Part shown: positions 6,519 through 12,092 of the stretch, piece by piece
Layout: each line of letters opens with the position of its first letter
Numbering within the stretch: the stretch's first letter is position 1
Made by a program: the position numbers and the translations under genes
Assembly (NCBI GenBank): GCA_002319955.1
Contig: DCJS01000046.1
Location: forward strand, 4,937 to 17,028
Source of the DNA: Flavobacteriales bacterium UBA1694
GTDB lineage: Bacteria > Bacteroidota > Bacteroidia > Flavobacteriales > Weeksellaceae
Direction: 5' to 3'
DNA: 12,092 nt
The notes under the pieces: model-generated
What the model was told of the DNA's origin: nothing
Database searches by the model: none
What the model saw: the letters and a program-made list of their open reading frames with translations, nothing else

Positions 6519-8098
6519 CAGCAAAGAGACTTTTTTTAGGGGTTGCCCTAGGGTTGTTTAGCCTTGGCTTTGGCCAGAGCAAAACCCAGCTTCAACAGCA
6601 AAACAACGAACTGAAAAAACAGATCGCTAAAATCAACAGCAATTTAGCCAAAGCCAAAAGCGAGTCAAAGCTTTCGGTTGCCTACTTAGAAGAGGTTAAT
6701 AAAAAGATCAAACTCCGCGAGAAAGTCTATCAAAATACCCAGAAAGAAAAACGCCTCATTGAGGACGACATCTACTTAAAGCAACTCGAGATCAACCGCC
6801 AAAGGCGCGAGTTAAAGGTGCTTCGTAAGAACTACGCCGAGGTCCTGGTAAAGGCCTACAAGAACAAAGGCGTGCAAAATAAAGTCACCTTTATTTTGTC
6901 CTCAAGAAATCTCGGAGAGGCTATTCGCCGGGCACAGTATCTAAAAACATACAGCAATTTTCAGGATCAAAAAGCCGCCGAAATCATGGGCGTGGCGGAG
7001 AAGATCCAGCTCAACATTGCTTCGAGACAAAAATCCGCTCAGGACAAACAAACCCTATTAAGCTCCCAACAAAAAGAACTCTCAACCATTGAGGTAGAGC
7101 GCAAGCAAAAAGAAGGACTTTTAGCCCAGTTCAAAGTGAACGAAGTGGAGCTCACCAAAGAGCTAAAACAAAAACAAGCTGAATCAAAAGCCTTAGAAGG
7201 AAAATTAAGAGTGATTATCCAAGAGGAAATCCGCCTCGCAAAGGCCAAAGAAGAAGCCGACCGCGCAGCTCGGGCCGAGGCCGCAAGACAGGCCAAAATA
7301 ATTGCTGACCGAGAAAAAGCTAAAATTGAAGCCGCCAACCGCGCTAAAATAGCCCAGGCGGAGGCCGATCGAAAAAAAGCGCAAGACGAGGCCAAACGCC
7401 TTCAAGAGATTTCGGATAAGAAAGCCGCAGATGAGTTAGAAAAAACCCGTTTGGCGGATGCCGCAGAGGCAAAAAAAGCGCAAGACGCCAATAAAGCGGA
7501 TGAAGCCGATCGCGCAGAAGCCCGAAGACTCTCCGCTGCGAAAGATGCGGCTGAAGCGGCAGCAAAAGCAAAAGCGGCAGCAGATAAATTCGCAGAGGCG
7601 AAAGCCGCGCAGGATAAACTCGCGAAAGCCAACGAGGATGCCAAGGATGCCGCAGAGGCAAAAACCATGACTGCCTACGGCGTGGGCAAAGCTTCCGCTG
7701 GGAATTTCGCTGGGAATCGTGGCTCGTTAGCCATGCCTGTTTACGGAACTATTACCCACCGTTTTGGACGCCAACCGCATCCCGTATTCAAGAATATTGT
7801 TGAGGAAAATTCAGGCATTAAAATCGCCGTTCCAAGAGGGACTGTCGCCAAGAGTGTTTACCCAGGTATCGTCTCTAGAGTCTTTGTCGATGGGGGAAGC
7901 AAAACCGTGGTTGTACGCCATGGGACCTACTTTACCATCTACTCAAACTTAGAGTCCGTGACGGTCTCCGCCAATCAAAATGTGGTTGCAGGCGCCTCAA
8001 TCGGCGTGGTGGGCGCAGACTTTGACGGATCCTATACTCTAGACTTCCAAATCTGGAACGGAACCACGCCAGTGGATCCGATGGGATGGTTAAAATAA
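6515..8098 (+). CDS. envC: EnvC-like murein hydrolase activator (coiled coil plus degenerate LytM/M23 domain)
   Basis: A 527-residue exported protein. Residues 1-20 are a signal peptide ending LGFGQ. Residues about 22-235 form a long coiled coil as in EnvC and related cell-division activators. Residues about 236-390 are a low-complexity Ala/Lys/Glu/Asp stretch of AEA, AAK and KAQD units, resembling the TolA stalk. Residues about 403-527 are a LytM (peptidase M23) fold beginning MPVYGTITHRFG. The zinc and catalytic positions are gone: HxGxD reads NSGIK (N432, K436), the YxHL histidine is Asn478 in YSNL, and the final LHF motif is LDF (D510). It should therefore not cut peptidoglycan itself but activate a periplasmic amidase at division, as EnvC does in Escherichia coli; the partner is not in this window. 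It is ATGA-coupled to the DUF4292 lipoprotein gene. The symbol is by analogy. Confidence 0.87.
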   Translation: MTAKRLFLGVALGLFSLGFGQSKTQLQQQNNELKKQIAKINSNLAKAKSESKLSVAYLEEVNKKIKLREKVYQNTQKEKRLIEDDIYLKQLEINRQRRELKVLRKNYAEVLVKAYKNKGVQNKVTFILSSRNLGEAIRRAQYLKTYSNFQDQKAAEIMGVAEKIQLNIASRQKSAQDKQTLLSSQQKELSTIEVERKQKEGLLAQFKVNEVELTKELKQKQAESKALEGKLRVIIQEEIRLAKAKEEADRAARAEAARQAKIIADREKAKIEAANRAKIAQAEADRKKAQDEAKRLQEISDKKAADELEKTRLADAAEAKKAQDANKADEADRAEARRLSAAKDAAEAAAKAKAAADKFAEAKAAQDKLAKANEDAKDAAEAKTMTAYGVGKASAGNFAGNRGSLAMPVYGTITHRFGRQPHPVFKNIVEENSGIKIAVPRGTVAKSVYPGIVSRVFVDGGSKTVVVRHGTYFTIYSNLESVTVSANQNVVAGASIGVVGADFDGSYTLDFQIWNGTTPVDPMGWLK

Positions 8099-8111
8099 TT
8101 AAAAAATAGTC

Positions 8112-8119
8112 TACATTTG
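8112..8119 (+). promoter_or_regulatory. candidate -7 box before tatA
   Basis: TACATTTG is a full match to TAnnTTTG, 29 bp before the tatA ATG and 13 bp after the stop of the EnvC-like gene, giving a leader of about 22 nt. No clear TTTG at -33 is present. It suggests that tatA and the genes after it can be transcribed independently of envC. Confidence 0.5.
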
Positions 8120-8148
8120 TAGCCTAGTAATCCTAACAAATAATACTC

Positions 8149-8328
8149 ATGATTGGTTTCAAAGAAATATTGATCATCGCACTTATCATCGTGGTTCTAT
8201 TCGGGGCAAAAAAGATCCCTGAACTCATGAAAGGCGTGGGATCTGGCATCAAAGAATTCAAAGACGCGGTAAAAGACGAAGATAAAAAAGCCAAGGACAC
8301 AAAGTCCGACGAGCCTAATAACCCTTAA
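8149..8328 (+). CDS. tatA: twin-arginine translocase subunit TatA/TatE
   Basis: A 59-residue protein. It has a short N-terminal segment MIGFKE, one membrane helix (about residues 6-20), the hinge FGAKKIPELMKGVGSGIKEF, which is the TatA/B signature (Phe-Gly followed by Pro and an amphipathic helix), and a charged Lys/Asp/Glu tail ending DEPNNP. TatA forms the pore-like assembly that moves folded twin-arginine proteins across the inner membrane. The length is short but within the TatA range, and the KEF and Gly spacing fit TatA rather than TatB. tatC is not in the window, so the Tat genes are dispersed, as is common in Bacteroidota. A -7 box lies just upstream; the DUF4254 gene begins 18 bp after the stop. 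Confidence 0.95.
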   Translation: MIGFKEILIIALIIVVLFGAKKIPELMKGVGSGIKEFKDAVKDEDKKAKDTKSDEPNNP

Positions 8329-8346
8329 GTAAAACCCCCGAGCCCC

Positions 8347-8961
8347 ATGGCCTTTTCCGAAACAGCATGGCAGGTTTTTAACCTGTCTATCATCCAATAC
8401 CACATTTCTGATTCTGTGGATACTCCCGAGAACAACCCCCACAAGGAGGGTAGTTTGGAACGACTTTTGTATGCAAAGAACTGGATTGATACCGTTCAAT
8501 GGCATTTAGAAGACATCATCCGGGATGAGCACATTGACCCCGTTGAGGCACTTGCCCTCAAAAGGAGAATTGATAAATCGAACCAAAACCGAACGGACCT
8601 TGTCGAGATAATCGACGCTTGGTTTTTGGAAAAATACAAGACCGTTATTCCTGTTGAGGACGCGATTTTAAACACCGAAACCCCTGCATGGGCGCTCGAT
8701 AGGCTTTCGATTTTAGCTCTAAAAATTTACCATATGGATCTTGAAACCCGCAGAGAATCTGCCTCTCAAGACCACAAAGACAAATGCAGGGAAAAACTTT
8801 TTGTTCTTATAGAACAACAAATTGACCTGATGAGCGCCATCGATCAGTTACTTGCTGATATAGAGAACGGTTTCGTTAAGACTAAGGTATACAAACAAAT
8901 GAAGATGTATAACGATGAGAGTCTTAACCCGATCCTATACAGAAAGGATACTTCGAAATGA
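8347..8961 (+). CDS. DUF4254 domain protein
   Basis: A 204-residue, largely helical, soluble protein without signal peptide or membrane segment. It matches my memory of DUF4254, a family typical of Bacteroidota: an early QVFNLSIIQYHISD segment, then LLYAKNWIDTVQWHLEDIIRD, then a block with DPVEALALKRRID and NRTDLVEIID. The many conserved polar residues (His, Trp, Asp, Arg) within helices suggest a binding or catalytic role, but no function is known to me. I recall homologues beside glycosyltransferase genes; none is present here. The ATG at 8347 fits the family's N-terminus, 18 bp after tatA. The stop overlaps the start of the next lipoprotein gene as ATGA, so the two are coupled and probably work in the same process. 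Confidence 0.85.
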   Translation: MAFSETAWQVFNLSIIQYHISDSVDTPENNPHKEGSLERLLYAKNWIDTVQWHLEDIIRDEHIDPVEALALKRRIDKSNQNRTDLVEIIDAWFLEKYKTVIPVEDAILNTETPAWALDRLSILALKIYHMDLETRRESASQDHKDKCREKLFVLIEQQIDLMSAIDQLLADIENGFVKTKVYKQMKMYNDESLNPILYRKDTSK

Positions 8962-9419
8962 AATTTTTGACTTTAGTTACTTTACTTATTATTTTAGCCT
9001 CATGTTCTTCGGAAAAAGTGACCCTTTCTCCGATCCAAGCGAGTCTTACCACCGATAGCCTTATGGCCACTCGAGTAGGGCTCCCCGCTCAGTTCACGGA
9101 GAAAACAGGGAAAATCTTTTACGCCTCGGAGCTCTCCTCCCACATGGCCACCTTCCCGAAGTTCCGCAACTCCGCGCTAAATGAAGAAGTAAACGATCTA
9201 AAGTTTCATGTGAAAGAATACGTCTACGCCGTGCAGGCCTATAATCTGGTAGGCCAAGAGCGCGCCTTAGAGCAAGTCGAAAAATCCTATAAAAAGATTC
9301 AAAAACTTCGCCGCTTTCTTTCACCCTCGGACGATGAGAGCATTAACCGCTACCTGGTTCGAATCAAAAACAACATTGCCCATCTCGAGGCACTTAGTCG
9401 GCCAAAAACCGCGAAATAA
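8958..9419 (+). CDS. small lipoprotein of unknown function
   Basis: A 153-residue predicted lipoprotein. Residues 1-15 are a hydrophobic signal ending in the lipobox ILASC, with lipidated Cys16 followed by SSEK. The mature part starts with an extended, Ser/Thr-rich region and continues from about residue 70 as charged, amphipathic helices (LNEEVNDLKFHVKEY, ERALEQVEKSYKKIQKLRRF, NRYLVRIKNNIAHLEAL), which suggests a small helical bundle or coiled coil. I do not recognise a named family. It overlaps the DUF4254 gene by four bases (ATGA), and ribA follows after 23 bp, so it sits within a tatA-DUF4254-lipoprotein-ribA run. It might anchor the DUF4254 process to the envelope, but that is only an inference from coupling, and the two products are predicted to lie on different sides of the inner membrane. 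Confidence 0.75.
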   Translation: MKFLTLVTLLIILASCSSEKVTLSPIQASLTTDSLMATRVGLPAQFTEKTGKIFYASELSSHMATFPKFRNSALNEEVNDLKFHVKEYVYAVQAYNLVGQERALEQVEKSYKKIQKLRRFLSPSDDESINRYLVRIKNNIAHLEALSRPKTAK

Positions 9420-9442
9420 CCCCATTTAATCTAACCAAAGCC

Positions 9443-10039
9443 ATGGTCCATAAACAAGCTGAATCTCGAGTTCCGACAGAGTTTGGTTACTTTCGCATAA
9501 TCGCCTTTTCTGAATTTGACACGGATTGGATGCCTCATATGGCTTTAGTGGCCGAGGGCACTGATTTTTCCAAACCCATAAACGTCCGCTTTCATTCCGA
9601 ATGCATGACGGGGGAGATTTTTCATTCTAAAAAATGCGAATGCGGGCAGCAGCTCGACTACGCCATGCGCTATGTTCAAAAGAACGGCGGAATAATCATT
9701 TACCTTCGTCAAGAAGGCCGCAACATCGGTATTATCAATAAACTTCGCGCCTATGCGCTTCAAGAAGGTGGCCTCGACACGGTTCAGGCCAATTTGCAAT
9801 TGGGCCTCCCCGCAGACGACCGCGATTTTTCCGTGGCCATCGAAATTCTAAAATTCCTGGATGTGAAAGAAGTGAATCTTCTCACAAATAACCCCGATAA
9901 GATTAAGTACGTCGAGCAGAGCGGCATTAAACTGAATTCAAGAATCCCCCTTCAAATTGACGCCACCGATGAGAGTCGCGACTACCTAAGGGTGAAAAAG
10001 ACTTATTTTGGCCATCTTTTAAACGATCAGAACGACTAA
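9443..10039 (+). CDS. ribA: GTP cyclohydrolase II (stand-alone)
   Basis: A 198-residue cytosolic enzyme for the first step of riboflavin synthesis, GTP to 2,5-diamino-6-ribosylamino-pyrimidinone 5'-phosphate, formate and pyrophosphate. The zinc site is complete: Cys54, Cys65 and Cys67 in the SECMTGEIF / KKCECGQ region, at the same numbering as in Escherichia coli RibA. The substrate loop is RQEGRNIGI (89-97), where many enzymes have RGIGL. It is followed by KLRAYALQ (Tyr104), LDTVQANLQLGLPADDRD (Arg127) and LLTNNPDK (147-154). The length is that of single-domain RibA; there is no fused RibB (DHBP synthase) domain, so RibB activity must be encoded elsewhere. No FMN riboswitch is visible in the 23-bp gap upstream, so it is probably expressed with the preceding genes. 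Two hairpins lie downstream. Confidence 0.95.
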   Translation: MVHKQAESRVPTEFGYFRIIAFSEFDTDWMPHMALVAEGTDFSKPINVRFHSECMTGEIFHSKKCECGQQLDYAMRYVQKNGGIIIYLRQEGRNIGIINKLRAYALQEGGLDTVQANLQLGLPADDRDFSVAIEILKFLDVKEVNLLTNNPDKIKYVEQSGIKLNSRIPLQIDATDESRDYLRVKKTYFGHLLNDQND

Positions 10040-10043
10040 CTCA

Positions 10044-10079
10044 TAGAACAAAGACCCTTAGCCTGTGGGCACTGTTCTA
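10044..10079 (+). terminator. weak hairpin after ribA
   Basis: TAGAACA (10044-10050) and TGTTCTA (10073-10079) pair over 7 bp, with a possible inner GCC/GGC stem (10061-10063 and 10068-10070). It lies 5 bp after the ribA stop, lacks a T-run, and precedes the stronger inverted repeat at 10087. It may aid termination or be chance. Confidence 0.35.
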
Positions 10080-10086
10080 AACACAC

Positions 10087-10132
10087 ATAATCAAAGTAGC
10101 CGTCCAAAAAATTGGACGGCTACTTTGATTAT
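10087..10132. terminator. bidirectional terminator: perfect 21-bp inverted repeat
   Basis: Left arm 10087-10107 and right arm 10112-10132 are perfectly complementary over 21 bp with an AAAA loop. The G/C-rich upper stem (GCCGTCC/GGACGGC) sits above an A/T-rich base (ATAATCAAAGTA at the left foot), so either strand gives a stem ending in a U-rich tract. It lies between ribA (+) and a lipoprotein gene (-), a convergent pair, where a shared terminator is expected. Confidence 0.85.
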
Positions 10133-10181
10133 ATAGCGAACTTGTGTTTTGCTTAGTTAAAGGCTCTGCCTTTCTTTGTGC

Positions 10182-10676
10182 CTAAGGCTTTGGCGCCTGA
10201 ACCTCCATGGCTCTTAGGACCGAGTTGTAGCTCGAAGTGTCTGTTGATGCGGCTACTGAGGCCGGTACTAAAACAATTCTAAAGCGTTGGCTATTTAAGT
10301 ATCTAGTTCTTTCATCCGTACTCATCGTCGATTGGTCAAAATTGGCCTCCGTGTAGATCTCAACAGCGTCTGTTGAGAACAGGAAGTTGTAATCCAGTTC
10401 ACGATCCGCGCTTAAGTATTCCGTTTTTGGAATCAGTTGCCACACAGCGGATCCACTTGCAGCCGTATTGCGGTAGACCAAAACCACATCAGACTGAGGA
10501 ATTTGAATGGATTGCTGAAGCGTGTACTCGTTCGAGGCGCTAAAGCTTCCCGTCACATCTTTCATCACCGGATAAGTATCGTAATCCTGTCCGTTATCTC
10601 GCGAGTCGTCTGTTTCACAGCTTAATAAGAATAAGGAGAAAAATGCGAGCATCGCAAAGGGTAGTAATTTTTTCAT
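10182..10676 (-). CDS. small flavobacterial lipoprotein of unknown function
   Basis: A 164-residue predicted lipoprotein. Residues 1-19 are a signal ending in the lipobox LFLLSC (Cys20), followed by ETDDSRDN, an acidic stretch resembling the surface-export signal described for some Flavobacteriia lipoproteins. The mature part looks all-beta: DVTGSFSASNEYTLQQSI, SDVVLVYRNT, VWQLIPKTEYL, LDYNFLFSTDAVEIYTEANF and FRIVLVPASV. This pattern resembles, from memory, short secreted flavobacterial proteins often mislabelled as dihydrolipoamide dehydrogenase or collagen-like; I cannot confirm the family. It is a single-gene unit: it ends against the 21-bp inverted repeat shared with ribA and diverges from the GH3 gene across 124 bp. 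The ATG at 10676 is the only start that gives a proper signal peptide. No clear -7 box could be picked for it. Confidence 0.78.
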   Translation of the reverse strand: MKKLLPFAMLAFFSLFLLSCETDDSRDNGQDYDTYPVMKDVTGSFSASNEYTLQQSIQIPQSDVVLVYRNTAASGSAVWQLIPKTEYLSADRELDYNFLFSTDAVEIYTEANFDQSTMSTDERTRYLNSQRFRIVLVPASVAASTDTSSYNSVLRAMEVQAPKP

Positions 10677-10770
10677 AGGGCGTTTTGGTATTAGATTGTA
10701 TGGTTAGTAGTATCCAAAAGAAATGCCAAAAACTTTAGGACTTAGCCGCGAAGATAAAAATTTAAAGTTG

Positions 10771-10778
10771 TATTTTTG
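10771..10778 (+). promoter_or_regulatory. candidate -7 box for the GH3 gene
   Basis: TATTTTTG, a full match to TAnnTTTG, lies 22 bp before the ATG at 10801 in the divergent intergenic region 10677-10800, giving a leader of roughly 15 nt. No good -33 TTTG is seen at the usual distance, and the region is A/T-rich. Confidence 0.45.
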
Positions 10779-10800
10779 TTTCAATTAGATCTCGCATTAA

Positions 10801-12092
10801 ATGAAGTCCACTTGCCTACCCTATATTCTTCTTATCAGTTTCTTTGTAAGCTTCTCGGCCTCAGCTCAGTACACTCCACCAGAGCTTTCTTCGCAGCAGG
10901 TGCAAAAAGCGGAAAATTGGGTAAACCAAACCTACCAGAGCCTCTCACAAGATGAAAAATTAGGGCAGCTTTTTATTGTGGCCCTTTACACAAACAAAGG
11001 CGAATCCGCTATTGATGAGGTAAAAAGCCTTGTCAAAACTGAAAAACTCGGAGGTCTTATCCTCATGCAAGACGATGCCAAAAGAGAAGTCGAGCTTTTA
11101 AATGAGCTCCAATCTCAGAGCAAAGTGCCCATGCTGATTGGAATGGATGCGGAGTGGGGCCTGTTTCAGCGCATTGCAAAAGCGTACAAACTTCCCTGGG
11201 CGATGGCTCTTGGCGCCATAACCGATAAATCCGTAGTCACTGAAATGGCTGCCCTGATCGCGCAGGATGCAAGGCGCATGGGCGTAAACTGGGTTTTTGC
11301 CCCCGTGGTCGATGTAAACACAAACCCAAGCAATCCCATCATTGGAAACCGAAGCTTTGGATCCGAGGTTGATAATGTCGTTAACTCGGCAAAAGCCTAT
11401 ACAAAGGGGCTTCAAGATAACGGTGTTCTAGCCGCCATTAAGCATTTTCCAGGCCATGGCGACACAAGTATTGACTCGCACTTAGATCTGCCGGTGGTCC
11501 CCCATAGCAGAGCGCGCCTTGAGCAAATTGAACTCGCACCTTTCCAAGCGATGATGCAGGACGGGGTTGGCGGTGTGATGGTCGCCCATCTTTATGTGCC
11601 CGCTCTCGAGCCAAAGGCTGGTGTCCCCGCCTCGATCTCTCATAAAGTTATTACAGAGCTGTTAAAAGAGACCTACGGGTACAAGGGCCTCATTATCACC
11701 GATGCTCTGAATATGGGCGCCGTGGCAAAACACTACAAACCCGGAGAGCTCGATCTTCTTGCGTTTAAAGCCGGGAACGACATCATGCTCTTTTCCCAGG
11801 GCGTCACTCAGGGAAAAGCCCTGATTAAAGCGGGTCTTGAAAGCGGCGAAATTCCAGAATCCCGCCTCGAGCAGAGCGTGAAAAAGATTCTTCTAACCAA
11901 ATACTATCTTGGACTTACGTCTTTCGAGCCTATTTCCACTGATAATTTAGACTACGATTTAAATAATACGGTTCATAAAGAGCTGGCACAAAAAGTCTAT
12001 AGTCACGGCCTAACGTTATTGAAGAATGAGAAATCGTTTCTTCCGCTAAACTGCCAAGAGACTTACTACTACGTCGGACTCGAGGAGGCACC
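10801..12092 (+). CDS. secreted family 3 glycoside hydrolase (beta-N-acetylhexosaminidase type), 3' end beyond the window
   Basis: The frame is open from ATG 10801 to the window edge (430 codons, no stop), so the C-terminus is missing. Residues 1-22 are a signal peptide ending FSASA before Gln23. The GH3 N-terminal barrel follows: KLGQLFIVAL, GLILMQ, LIGMDAEWG, and VNWVFAPVVDVN with NRSFGS. The NagZ-type loop KHFPGHGDT (214-222) with DSH (225-227) is followed by ITDALNMGAV with the nucleophile Asp301. The KHFPGHGDT/DSH loop, carrying the Asp-His acid/base pair, marks the N-acetylglucosaminidase branch, so the likely substrate is GlcNAc-containing glycan such as peptidoglycan fragments. Around residue 395 it passes into HKELAQKVYSHGLTLLKNE, the start of the GH3 C-terminal domain. 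I recall Bacteroidota homologues of almost 1000 residues with a beta-lactamase-like domain after this, which could lie beyond the edge. It diverges from a lipoprotein gene and has its own -7 box. Confidence 0.92.
   Translation, partial: MKSTCLPYILLISFFVSFSASAQYTPPELSSQQVQKAENWVNQTYQSLSQDEKLGQLFIVALYTNKGESAIDEVKSLVKTEKLGGLILMQDDAKREVELLNELQSQSKVPMLIGMDAEWGLFQRIAKAYKLPWAMALGAITDKSVVTEMAALIAQDARRMGVNWVFAPVVDVNTNPSNPIIGNRSFGSEVDNVVNSAKAYTKGLQDNGVLAAIKHFPGHGDTSIDSHLDLPVVPHSRARLEQIELAPFQAMMQDGVGGVMVAHLYVPALEPKAGVPASISHKVITELLKETYGYKGLIITDALNMGAVAKHYKPGELDLLAFKAGNDIMLFSQGVTQGKALIKAGLESGEIPESRLEQSVKKILLTKYYLGLTSFEPISTDNLDYDLNNTVHKELAQKVYSHGLTLLKNEKSFLPLNCQETYYYVGLEEA

Noticed and set aside
7039..7668. 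Several long open frames on both strands within the EnvC-like gene
   Set aside because: They are by-products of the repetitive Ala/Lys/Glu codons of the stalk region; the plus frame is the one with signal peptide, coiled coil and LytM domain.
9420..9442. FMN riboswitch upstream of ribA
   Set aside because: The gap to the preceding gene is only 23 bp, too short for the aptamer.

Overview
The window looks chromosomal and comes from a member of the Bacteroidota, most likely class Flavobacteriia (genus not determinable by eye). Three things point there. Several genes belong to families largely confined to the phylum (DUF4292 lipoprotein, DUF4254 protein, a DUF4143-type ATPase remnant, short Cys-anchored lipoproteins). 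Good candidates for the phylum's -7 promoter box TAnnTTTG stand before several genes. Most start codons have A/T-rich upstream sequence and no clear Shine-Dalgarno motif.

Layout. (1) Minus strand, 1-1984: dihydroorotase (pyrC-type), then an ATGA-coupled lysoplasmalogenase-like (YhhN family) membrane protein that runs off the left edge. (2) 1985-2697: a disrupted intergenic region with the 3' remnant of a DUF4143-type ATPase gene and, directly upstream of it, three near-identical 17-bp palindromes whose starts are exactly 32 bp apart. (3) Plus strand, 2698-5622: flippase, dUTPase and sugar-phosphate nucleotidyltransferase. The flippase starts at TTG a few bases below a strong -7 box. (4) After a terminator hairpin, 5721-8098: a DUF4292 lipoprotein coupled by ATGA to an EnvC-like protein with a LytM domain that has lost its metal ligands. 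(5) 8149-10039: tatA (59 aa), a DUF4254 protein, an ATGA-coupled unknown lipoprotein, and ribA. (6) A perfect 21-bp inverted repeat separates ribA from a convergent minus-strand lipoprotein gene (10182-10676). (7) Divergent from that, a secreted family 3 glycoside hydrolase starts at 10801 and runs off the right edge.

Most of the window is housekeeping: pyrimidine and nucleotide-pool metabolism (dihydroorotase, dUTPase), riboflavin (RibA), and envelope building and remodelling (flippase, nucleotidyltransferase, EnvC-like activator, TatA, GH3, lipoproteins). The part least explained by known genes is 2187-2700: a decayed ATPase gene abutting a helically phased palindrome array, next to the promoter of the flippase operon, whose -33 box contains one more half-site of the same palindrome. 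I found no CRISPR array, complete insertion sequence, tRNA or rRNA.
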